The notes under the pieces were generated by a model. It had not been told where the DNA came from and did not search any database. It saw only the letters and a list, made by a program, of their open reading frames with translations. 64,000 bases of DNA from Calditrichia bacterium (GTDB lineage: Bacteria > Calditrichota > Calditrichia > RBG-13-44-9 > J075): the NCBI GenBank assembly GCA_028284905.1, contig JANQQU010000022.1:1-64000 (forward strand). Direction: 5' to 3'. Both the position numbers and the translations under genes were made by a program. Below are positions 44,443 to 52,018 of the stretch, in pieces. Numbering within the stretch: position 1 is the first letter of the stretch; every line of letters starts with the position of its first letter.

Positions 44443-45642
44443 ATGGTCTCAGAAAGATCCGAAAATACTGCAAGTTTCGATTTGGTCATTGTGTGTCCGC
44501 ATTTAGGAGATGGGGGCTCTCAGCGGGTAATAACAACTCTGGCCAACAATTGGAACCGTTCCGGAAAACGAATATGTGTCATAACGCTCTTTCGGGATAA
44601 AGCGGTCTATACACTGGATAAAGGCGTCGCACTTACCAATGTGCAACAGGACTATTCCCATAAACTGAATCCGTCATCAGTCTCAATCTTTCAAAGAATA
44701 AAAGGCGTATTGTGGGGCGGACTGCGATTGATTCGGTTGGATGCGCGCTTCGGAAAATATTATCACTATTACAATCTGATAATTTATCTACGAAAAACGT
44801 TGAGCCGGTATAAATCAGACGTTGTGCTGTCTTTTATCGGATCGACAAATATAATAACGATTCTCGCCTGCCGGGGATTAGGACGCAAGGTAGTGATCTC
44901 CGAGAGGAACGATCCCGGACGCCAGCGTCTGGAGCAGCCCTGGGATCGGTTACGGCCAATTTTATATAAGCGTGCGGATATCGTTACTGCCAATACAATG
45001 CATGCCCTGGAAACAATGCAGCGGTATGTGCAATCGGAAAAACTGGTATTTGTCCCTAACCCATTACTGCCGAAAAGAAGCATGAATGATGTGCAGATGA
45101 TTTCGGAAATCAAGGGGCCTTTTATCCTGGCGGTAGGGCGACATCATCCGCAAAAAGCGCAGGATATTCTTTTACGGGCATTTCAGTTATTACCGAAAAC
45201 AATGGCTCACTGGCAGCTGGCATTGATTGGTCAAGGAGAATTGACAAGCCAGTTGCAGGAGCTCGCCCGGGAACTGGGTATTGCTGAAAGAGTGCTTTGG
45301 CCGGGGCAGGTAGAAAATCCATTTCCATACTATCGATCTGCATCAATATTTGCTTTGCCATCCCGGCATGAAGGTATGTCCAATGCTTTATTGGAAGCTA
45401 TGCACTGCGGTCTGCCAGCGATTGTGAGTGATGCATGCCCGGGCTCTCTCGAGCTGGTAAAAAATGATATAAACGGTTTAGTAACACCGGTTGATAATCC
45501 ACAGGCACTGGCAAAAGCCATTGTGCGTCTGGCTGAAGATGAAAATTTGCGAAACTCTCTGGGAGCGGCTGCGAAGGCATATACCGCTGATTACGAATTG
45601 ACGACAGTTCTCAAGAAATGGGAAACGGTGCTGGGGATATGA
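44443..45642 (+). CDS. GT4 family glycosyltransferase (first cluster gene)
   Basis: A 399-residue GT-B enzyme. N-terminal domain: 'FDLVIVCPHLGDGGSQRVITTLANNW'. The C-terminal donor-binding half starts 'GPFILAVGRHHPQKAQDILLRAFQLLP' and has 'LGIAERVLWPGQVENPFPYYRSASIFALPSRHEGMSNALLEAMHCGLPAIVSDACPGSLELV', the E-x7-E signature of GT4 enzymes. It should add a nucleotide-activated sugar to a lipid or glycan acceptor on the cytoplasmic face. It leads twelve plus-strand genes, and its stop overlaps the next start by 4 bases (ATGA). The N-terminus resembles capsule/slime enzymes that act early in chain building. Confidence 0.92.
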   Translation: MVSERSENTASFDLVIVCPHLGDGGSQRVITTLANNWNRSGKRICVITLFRDKAVYTLDKGVALTNVQQDYSHKLNPSSVSIFQRIKGVLWGGLRLIRLDARFGKYYHYYNLIIYLRKTLSRYKSDVVLSFIGSTNIITILACRGLGRKVVISERNDPGRQRLEQPWDRLRPILYKRADIVTANTMHALETMQRYVQSEKLVFVPNPLLPKRSMNDVQMISEIKGPFILAVGRHHPQKAQDILLRAFQLLPKTMAHWQLALIGQGELTSQLQELARELGIAERVLWPGQVENPFPYYRSASIFALPSRHEGMSNALLEAMHCGLPAIVSDACPGSLELVKNDINGLVTPVDNPQALAKAIVRLAEDENLRNSLGAAAKAYTADYELTTVLKKWETVLGI

Positions 45643-47486
45643 TATTGAAGCTTTTGAGGAAATTAAGTTTAACAAAAAGTCGTGAGGCGATAAAACGCTA
45701 TCAGGAAGTGGCCTTTTGGATTGCCAGGGACGGGCTGTGGCGATACCGGAATGCCGCGATAGTTACGGTAATATTTAGCTTTCTCGGGCTGGCTGGCGAA
45801 GTTGGCACCTATGCGGTTATTTATCAATATGCCAGTTTGCTGGAAAGCGATAGAACCCTAACCCTTCTCGGGTATGAACTCACTGCACGTACTTCCAGTG
45901 ACTTATTGGTTGCCGTCGCAATTGCAATGTTTATATGCTCTGTGATGTCTGCGTTGGGGTTCTATTTCTCGAAAAAATATGCCCTGGATATTTGGAAGTC
46001 CTATGAAATTTATTGTGCTCGCCGCATTACGATTTTGAGCAGCTATCTGCCGCATCCGTCCAGTCCACTGGCATCAGAGATGTTTTCGAAAGCAAATATC
46101 CGTATGGCGACAAAAAAGGAAGCACGGTATAGCGGGCGGGTATTGTTTCATATTCTGAAAATGGTATTACCGGTTTCCCGGGTGTTTGCAAGCGTTATCG
46201 TAATGTTCGCAACAAACTGGTTCTTTTCATCAATCATCTTTGCTTTACTGCTTGCAGCGCAAATTTTTCTTTATCGCCTGAACGTAAAAGTTTCAAAAAG
46301 CTCCCGTTCTTTTGAAAACTACAATAAAGATTCTAACCAGGAACGCAATCAATTAATGGCCCATATCTGGACCAGCCCGGTGCCACTGAATAAAAAGCAC
46401 CCATTGTTGACGGTGAATGATGAAGAGAGTTTAGTCCGGAAAAGTATGTCAGAATTTCTGAACCGTCTGTTAATAAAGGAAAAGACCTCTCTGGTCGTCA
46501 ATTTGTTGACGGCAGTTTCGTTGCTGCTAATTTTATTGGTTGCCGGGGTCGGGATAATATCCGGGCAGTGGCGCTGGAGCCTGTTCCTGATTTACGTGGC
46601 TTCACTGAGATTCTTCCTCGGAAGTTTGATGCAGGCCAGTACTTCACTAACTGTGATCAGCCGTTATTATCCATACATCAAGGGTTACTGTCGTTTTGTA
46701 AAAGATGCGCAGGCTGCCGTCGTGGCGAAAAATGCCAATTTATCCTCGACACCGGTTGTGTTAAATGTGCCATCTGTAACTGGGAATGCAAACTCTCTTC
46801 AGCTGCATTCCGGAAAGAATGTTTATCTGGTTCACCCCGGATTGGCTGATCGTGATTTGCTAAAACTGTTTCATGAGAAAACAGAAACGAAAACCAACTG
46901 CGGTATTTACGGGTTTGCCGGTAATGAAGTATTTCGGGAAAATAGCTTGCGTAAATGCCTGGGATTCCCGCAATCTTTCAGCAGTAAGGAAGTGAATGAA
47001 ATCCTGGAAGATATGATTGTTTGCGATCCAATTCTGGAAGCGATTTTCTCGGCAGGATATACGGCGAATCTATTGCCGGACACGGGCATAAGATCTGCCG
47101 GCATCGATTTGGATGCAATTATCAGCGAGCGAAAGATCGCAGAATTACCAGCAGAAATTAAATATGGCTTGAATATGTTGGCAGCGATATTAAGTGGGCG
47201 TCCGGTCATTTTTACTTACAATGATGGCAGTGGTTACTGGCAGGATCATTTTATTCAATACTTCCGCCTAAAATACGGCGATCGTTTGATTGTGGAAATT
47301 CGGGACAAAGTGCCGGAAGACCTTTCCGAGAATGCCACTGTTCTGTTCTCGAATGGAGAAGAACTCACTGGCTGGGCACGAGGACGATCCCTGGTGATCG
47401 ATCCGGAATTAGCCCGGGAAAATGCCGAATTGTCCCAAATACCGTTTCGTATACTTTACGGGGACGACGGGGAAAATGAAGACTAA
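45639..47486 (+). CDS. ABC-exporter-like membrane protein with degenerate ATPase domain
   Basis: A 615-residue protein starting at an ATGA overlap with the GT4 gene. Residues 1-340 resemble the six-helix transmembrane part of ABC exporters: helices around 'AAIVTVIFSFLGLAGEVGTYAVIYQYA', 'LLVAVAIAMFICSVMSALGFYF', 'VSRVFASVIVMFATNWFFSSIIFALLLAAQIF' and 'LVVNLLTAVSLLLILLVAGVGIISG'. Residues about 385-600 have the spacing of a nucleotide-binding domain, but the Walker A position reads 'LQLHSGKNVYLVHPGLADRDLLKLF' (no GxGKS/T). The signature/Walker B region reads 'PAEIKYGLNMLAAILSGRPVIFTYNDGSG' (no LSGGQ, no DE). ATP hydrolysis is therefore unlikely. It could act as a passive partner or scaffold in glycan synthesis or export. 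Confidence 0.75.
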   Translation: MILKLLRKLSLTKSREAIKRYQEVAFWIARDGLWRYRNAAIVTVIFSFLGLAGEVGTYAVIYQYASLLESDRTLTLLGYELTARTSSDLLVAVAIAMFICSVMSALGFYFSKKYALDIWKSYEIYCARRITILSSYLPHPSSPLASEMFSKANIRMATKKEARYSGRVLFHILKMVLPVSRVFASVIVMFATNWFFSSIIFALLLAAQIFLYRLNVKVSKSSRSFENYNKDSNQERNQLMAHIWTSPVPLNKKHPLLTVNDEESLVRKSMSEFLNRLLIKEKTSLVVNLLTAVSLLLILLVAGVGIISGQWRWSLFLIYVASLRFFLGSLMQASTSLTVISRYYPYIKGYCRFVKDAQAAVVAKNANLSSTPVVLNVPSVTGNANSLQLHSGKNVYLVHPGLADRDLLKLFHEKTETKTNCGIYGFAGNEVFRENSLRKCLGFPQSFSSKEVNEILEDMIVCDPILEAIFSAGYTANLLPDTGIRSAGIDLDAIISERKIAELPAEIKYGLNMLAAILSGRPVIFTYNDGSGYWQDHFIQYFRLKYGDRLIVEIRDKVPEDLSENATVLFSNGEELTGWARGRSLVIDPELARENAELSQIPFRILYGDDGENED

Positions 47487-47543
47487 AACTATAAACTAGA
47501 TAAATTTAAAGGGTTATAATTCCGAACAGGCAGGGAAGCCAGG

Positions 47544-48428
47544 ATGGAAAACGAACGGATTCAGTCAAAGAACAGACCTTATCGGATTGTCTATATCGCC
47601 GGTGCCGGTAGAAGTGGCTCAACACTGTTAGGACGGCTGCTGGGTGGACATCCACAGACATTTTTTCCCGGAGAACTGAAAGTTTTCTCGCCAACGAAGA
47701 AATTGCGGGGAAAACCGGCACGGGGAAACCGTCGATGCGGCTGCGGTGTGAATGCCAGCAATGAGTGCCATTTCTGGGAAAGCGTCGCAGCTTACCTGCA
47801 AGAGCATCATCAGCTCGGATTGTGGACGAACCTTGAAGTTCACAATGGGGATGCTCTCACATTCCGCAATCATAACCTTGCTTTGTATGATGCAATACAT
47901 GCCATTAGCAAAGCGCCCTTCATCATCGATTCCTCAAAATCTCATAGTCGCCTGGAAAAGTTGATAGCCAGTCAACTCTTTGATATTCGCGTGATTTACC
48001 TGCAGCGAAATCCTTATGGGGTTGTGTATTCCAATGTCAAACTTGGTCGGGATCTTCGTTACTATTCCCGGCATTATGCCCAAAATTACCATTACACCCG
48101 CAAGCTGCTAAAAGGGCATGATCATTATTATGTGCGTTACGAAAAGCTGGTTGAAAATCCTGAGAAAACGCTAAAAGATATCATGTGCTGGCTCGGCGTA
48201 CCATATGATTCCGCACAGCTGAACTGGAGAGAATCGACTTTTCATATTATTGCCGGAAATAAACCCCGGATGATAAATGACCGGCTAATTGCGCCGGACA
48301 ACAGCTGGCGGAAACAACTGACGATCCGAGAGAAAATACATATTAGCCGCCGCTCTTTGCCCGGTTACATGGCGAACATTTGGCGCTATGAAAAAAAGCC
48401 TGCCATCTTGCAACGGAGGGCTTTATGA
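47544..48428 (+). CDS. sulfotransferase family protein (copy 1)
   Basis: A 294-residue cytoplasmic protein. It has the PAPS-binding P-loop-like segment 'IAGAGRSGSTLLGRLLGGHP' (19-38). The 3'-phosphate motif is 'VIYLQRNPYGVVYSNVKLGRDLRYYSRHYA', and 'HYYVRYEKLVENPEKTLKDIMCWLGVPY' ends the core. A Cys-rich insertion 'RCGCGVNASNECHFW' occurs near residue 65. It would transfer sulfate from PAPS to a hydroxyl of a glycan or lipid. A second, clearly related copy lies at 50930, with the same insertion and order of motifs. The stop overlaps the next start (ATGA). Confidence 0.88.
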   Translation: MENERIQSKNRPYRIVYIAGAGRSGSTLLGRLLGGHPQTFFPGELKVFSPTKKLRGKPARGNRRCGCGVNASNECHFWESVAAYLQEHHQLGLWTNLEVHNGDALTFRNHNLALYDAIHAISKAPFIIDSSKSHSRLEKLIASQLFDIRVIYLQRNPYGVVYSNVKLGRDLRYYSRHYAQNYHYTRKLLKGHDHYYVRYEKLVENPEKTLKDIMCWLGVPYDSAQLNWRESTFHIIAGNKPRMINDRLIAPDNSWRKQLTIREKIHISRRSLPGYMANIWRYEKKPAILQRRAL

Positions 48429-48952
48429 GCTTGCTGAGCAAAACAATTCGCTTTGCTGGTAAGGGGGCGATTTACCTGGGATTACTCGTCCTGATCTATT
48501 TAATCCCGGCCCTGACGATACTCTGGTTGTTTACATTGCTTAACCTGTTGATCCGGGAGAGCTTTCCGTTTTCCCATTTTCCCATGTATTCGAAGTTTTC
48601 AGATTTTACATACTACGTTTTTATTGCGGATGAATTTGGCGAGCCGATTCCACTGAAGGAAAACTTTGGTATTCGCACAACCTTTTTAAAGAAAATTTAT
48701 ATCACTGAGGTTCGTGCACTAAATCCGAAAGGGATTGCCACCCGTAAACTACCACAGGCGCTACTGAATGAAGCAGGCATTCGTTTGTTGGAAAGAGTGC
48801 GGTCCTTTCCCGCCGCGCGTAGAGTTGCCAATCATAAATTTGAGCGAATTCGTCTTTATCAGGTGAACGTTACACTTGAAAAGGGACTGATTCGCCGGGA
48901 GAAATGCTTAATTGCGGAGGTGAGGCAGAATGAGTATCTGGCAGCCGGTTGA
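48425..48952 (+). CDS. small membrane protein with 'PFSHFPMYS' motif
   Basis: A 175-residue protein, ATGA-coupled to the sulfotransferase gene. Hydrophobic helix at about 12-43, then 'FPFSHFPMYSKFSDFTYYVF', a stretch typical of small proteins encoded beside HTTM/VKGC-like membrane proteins, which is the case here. The remainder is a soluble beta-rich domain ending 'RREKCLIAEVRQNEYLAAG'. Function is unknown. Its 3' end overlaps the start of the HTTM-like gene by 23 bases, an arrangement that suggests joint function. Confidence 0.7.
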   Translation: MSLLSKTIRFAGKGAIYLGLLVLIYLIPALTILWLFTLLNLLIRESFPFSHFPMYSKFSDFTYYVFIADEFGEPIPLKENFGIRTTFLKKIYITEVRALNPKGIATRKLPQALLNEAGIRLLERVRSFPAARRVANHKFERIRLYQVNVTLEKGLIRREKCLIAEVRQNEYLAAG

Positions 48953-49805
48953 TTACGCCACCTTCGAAATATTCTTTATGAAACTGGGATTCGCTTATGT
49001 GCTCTACGGCGTTTTTTCCAGTAACATTGCCTTTGCTTCCCAGCCCCATCCGGTCGGTATCGCCCGTGCGGTTAATCTGACTTATTTCTCGCAGCCGCAG
49101 GTTAATACCCTGATGGTTGCCACCGGATATTTGTGTTTACTGCTCTATCTCACCAACATTGGCACTTTGGCAGCACTACCGGTGTTGTTTGCTGTGCTCT
49201 GTGTTCTGGAAGTTTTGCGCAGTTCCCAGGGGGCAGCAACGCACAGCAAGCATGTGCTCGGACTGGCATTGCTTGCCCAGCTAATACTTTATTGGGCATT
49301 TTTTCTTTTTCCTGATGGCTGGTGGTCGGATATGGGAAATCCCGATCAGGTAGCGTTGTTCGTAACCCAGCAAGCGGTTGTTGCGCTCTATTTCACTTCG
49401 GCGATTACCAAGCTTCGCCGCTCCGGATTTAGCTGGATAAAAAATGCCCCTTTTATCAAGCTTGATATCATTAAATCCAGCGAACAAAAGTATTGTGATG
49501 CACTGGATAAATCCTGGCTGGAGAAGCAGAAGGCGCTCGATAAAGGAATCTTTCGCCATCGGAATATTATTCGACTGGTGCTCGCATCCGGACTGATGAT
49601 TGAATTGCTGTCGCCGTTATTCCTGATCAACCGAATCACGTTACTGCTGGGCGGCGGACTCCTGTTGCTTTTTCATAATATGGTCGGCAGTCAAATGGGC
49701 ATCCATTTCAAAAAGCTGCAATGGATGGTGTTAATCTTTTTTATCAACCCACCTTATTGGGGGATGGTTTTACTGGAAACAATCAGCGGAAATTTTAGAG
49801 GATAA
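48930..49805 (+). CDS. HTTM-like membrane protein (vitamin-K-carboxylase-like)
   Basis: A 291-residue integral membrane protein. The N-terminal amphipathic segment 'YATFEIFFMKLGFAYVLYGVF' leads into several helices ('VNTLMVATGYLCLLLYLTNIGTLAALPVLFAVLCVLEVL', 'VLGLALLAQLILYWAFFLF', 'QQAVVALYFTSAITKLRRSG' and 'IIRLVLASGLMIELLSPLFLI'). 'HNMVGSQMGIHFKKLQWMVLIFFINPP' near the end resembles the HTTM/VKGC helical-bundle family ('R.G..Ff.n', 'm.i.f......l.f'). True carboxylase residues are not evident. It overlaps the preceding gene by 23 bases and has gcggaggtgagg upstream. Location: inner membrane. A role in the modification chemistry of the cluster product is inferred only from context. Confidence 0.7.
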   Translation: MSIWQPVDYATFEIFFMKLGFAYVLYGVFSSNIAFASQPHPVGIARAVNLTYFSQPQVNTLMVATGYLCLLLYLTNIGTLAALPVLFAVLCVLEVLRSSQGAATHSKHVLGLALLAQLILYWAFFLFPDGWWSDMGNPDQVALFVTQQAVVALYFTSAITKLRRSGFSWIKNAPFIKLDIIKSSEQKYCDALDKSWLEKQKALDKGIFRHRNIIRLVLASGLMIELLSPLFLINRITLLLGGGLLLLFHNMVGSQMGIHFKKLQWMVLIFFINPPYWGMVLLETISGNFRG

Positions 49806-49806
49806 T

Positions 49807-50919
49807 ATGAGAATTGTATATCTTGCCAATACACGTATTCCTTCCCGAAGGGCAAATAGCAAGAACGTAATGAAGATGTGCCAGGCGTTGGCGCATAACG
49901 GTCATAAAGTCGTTTTGATGAATTATGATTACCCGGATGTTGAAAAAGATGTTGCAGACGTGTATGATTTTTACGGTGTAGATAAATGTTTTCCTATCAA
50001 GCTGCTGCCACGCAGAGGACAATCTTCCCGAATCGACTATCGCACCCGGATAAAATGGTTCGTGCGAATGCAGCGGCCGGATTTAATAATACTGAGAGAC
50101 CACAGTCTCCGTTACGATCCTGCACGTATGGGCATCCCGATTGTGCTCGATGCGCATAAGCTTATTTACAGCCCGAGAGATATCGCCCCATTCCGGAAAT
50201 TGCTGGCGAGCAATCATTTTACCCGGATGATAACGAATTGCAACGCATTGCGCAGCGCTTACTTAAGGAATTATCGGATTCCGGAAGAAAGGATTCAGGC
50301 GTTGCATAATGGCGCGGATCTGCCGAAAAATGTCCAGCCATTACGGCTAAAGGAGAATGGGCGTTTGCAGGTGGGTTATGTCGGCCATCTTTATCCCGGA
50401 AAGGGGATGGAAATTATCAGCGCGCTGGCGCCCCGCTGCCCCCATGTCGATTTCCATGTAGTCGGCGGCACTACTGCCGATGCGGCTTATTGGCAAGAAA
50501 AATTGAAAGATGCCGCAAATGTCCGCTTTCATGGTTTCCAGCCGCATCAGGAAGCGGTGCGTTGGCAATTAACGATGGATGTGCTTTTGGTGCCCTGCCA
50601 GCGGGAAGTTGCCTCAGCCGGCGGGGGCGGATTAAATATTGGCGATTGGATGTCTCCGATCAAAATCTTTGAATATATGGCAGCCGGAAAAGCGATCCTC
50701 GCTTCCGATTTGCCGGCAGTGCGGGAAATTCTCAGTCACAATAAAAATGCATTCCTTTGTGCACCGGACGATATCGAAGCCTGGATGAAGGCTCTGAAAT
50801 TTCTCGCTGACCACCCGGCGCGAAGAAGCTCACTGGGAGCAACCGCCCGGGAACACTTTCAACAAAATTATACCTGGCAGGGGCGTGCAAAGCAATTACT
50901 TGCCGGACTAGCAAACTAA
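49807..50919 (+). CDS. GT4 family glycosyltransferase (second)
   Basis: A 370-residue GT-B enzyme. N-terminus 'IVYLANTRIPSRRANSKNVMKMCQALAHNGHKVVLMN' and a donor domain with 'LQVGYVGHLYPGKGMEIISALAPRCPHVDFHVVGG', 'VRFHGFQPHQEAVRWQLTMDVLLVPCQ' and 'SPIKIFEYMAAGKAILASDLPAVREIL', where the glutamate of the GT4 signature is kept (E in IFEYM). It follows the HTTM-like gene by one base and is one of two glycosyltransferases in the cluster, so the product glycan probably holds at least two transferred sugars, or one enzyme starts and the other extends it. Confidence 0.92.
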   Translation: MRIVYLANTRIPSRRANSKNVMKMCQALAHNGHKVVLMNYDYPDVEKDVADVYDFYGVDKCFPIKLLPRRGQSSRIDYRTRIKWFVRMQRPDLIILRDHSLRYDPARMGIPIVLDAHKLIYSPRDIAPFRKLLASNHFTRMITNCNALRSAYLRNYRIPEERIQALHNGADLPKNVQPLRLKENGRLQVGYVGHLYPGKGMEIISALAPRCPHVDFHVVGGTTADAAYWQEKLKDAANVRFHGFQPHQEAVRWQLTMDVLLVPCQREVASAGGGGLNIGDWMSPIKIFEYMAAGKAILASDLPAVREILSHNKNAFLCAPDDIEAWMKALKFLADHPARRSSLGATAREHFQQNYTWQGRAKQLLAGLAN

Positions 50920-50929
50920 GATTTGAACT

Positions 50930-51841
50930 ATGAAAAAATTACCAACAATCATTTATATCGTCGGGCGGGGGCATAGCGGATCCACTTTGTTGGATTTGTT
51001 GATTAGCTCTCATTCAGCAACAATCAGCGTTGGAGAAATAAAATCCTTTTCGCAGAAGAAAAAGGACAAGGGACGTCATCTTCTGGAAGAACCCTGCACT
51101 TGCGGCGCGCCGAAAATTCGCGATTGCAAATTCTGGACAATGGTAAATGACATTTTACAGAAAAACGATGGACTTACCCTGGATGCACTCGATGTCTATC
51201 ATGATGATCCGGAAACATTCAAAAAACATAACCGGGCGCTGTACCGGGCAGTTCAGGAAGTTAGCGGTAAAAACTATATTGTCGATTCTTCCAAGGACAT
51301 TAAACGGCTTGCCTGGTTGGTGCGCTGCGGCTGCTTCGATATTCGGCCTGTTCACCTGATGCGCAATCCACTCGGGGTCATTAATTCTCAAATTCGACTG
51401 GGACACGACTGGGTCGACCATACCCGGAAATACACGGCTGTTACCATGCAAACCCGTCGTTTACTACGGGACGTCCAATACTGGAAAATCCGTTATGAAG
51501 ATCTGGCCGGCAACCCGGAAAATACTATTTCAGAAACTATGCGCTGGTTGGGGCTATCCTATGAAAAGAGCCAGCTAAATTGGCCAACACATCTGCATCA
51601 CAACGTTAATGGGAACCGGATGCGCTTTAAGCGGAACAAGGAAATTAAAGTGGACAACAGCTGGCAAAAGAGTTTGTCCCGCAGGCAGAAATTGCGGATT
51701 CGCTGGATGACCTTCCCAACGAAAATGACTGGCACCTGGTTGTATGAAAGCTGTCCGGCGTTGTGGAATCTGAACGCTGGCGAGAAAAGGCGCTTACACC
51801 TACGAACCACCGTCGCAAATTTTATGACGAATCGGTCGTAA
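50930..51841 (+). CDS. sulfotransferase family protein (copy 2)
   Basis: A 303-residue paralogue of the protein at 47544. 'IYIVGRGHSGSTLLDLLISSH' (PAPS loop, about 8-28), the same Cys insertion ('EPCTCGAPKIRDCKFW'), 'YIVDSSKDIKRLAWLV', 'DIRPVHLMRNPLGVINSQIRLGHD' and 'WKIRYEDLAGNPENTISETMRWLGLSYEKSQLNW' all align. Retention of both copies in one cluster suggests sulfation at two positions or on two acceptors. The gap after this gene (177 bp) is the largest within the cluster and may hold an internal promoter. Confidence 0.88.
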   Translation: MKKLPTIIYIVGRGHSGSTLLDLLISSHSATISVGEIKSFSQKKKDKGRHLLEEPCTCGAPKIRDCKFWTMVNDILQKNDGLTLDALDVYHDDPETFKKHNRALYRAVQEVSGKNYIVDSSKDIKRLAWLVRCGCFDIRPVHLMRNPLGVINSQIRLGHDWVDHTRKYTAVTMQTRRLLRDVQYWKIRYEDLAGNPENTISETMRWLGLSYEKSQLNWPTHLHHNVNGNRMRFKRNKEIKVDNSWQKSLSRRQKLRIRWMTFPTKMTGTWLYESCPALWNLNAGEKRRLHLRTTVANFMTNRS

Positions 51842-52018
51842 CTTTATTTTCATTTGTCATAATTATGCGCTCAAGCAAATTGCTCTCTTAAAGCTTTGGT
51901 AAATTTACACCTGGTAATAAATTTTGTCGAGCATCTTGAAGTTGAGGAGAGGAGCCGTAAACTTCACGACCCGACATCCCGGAGTGGAAGTTCTACAAAC
52001 ATCGAATAGGGAAGTTTT

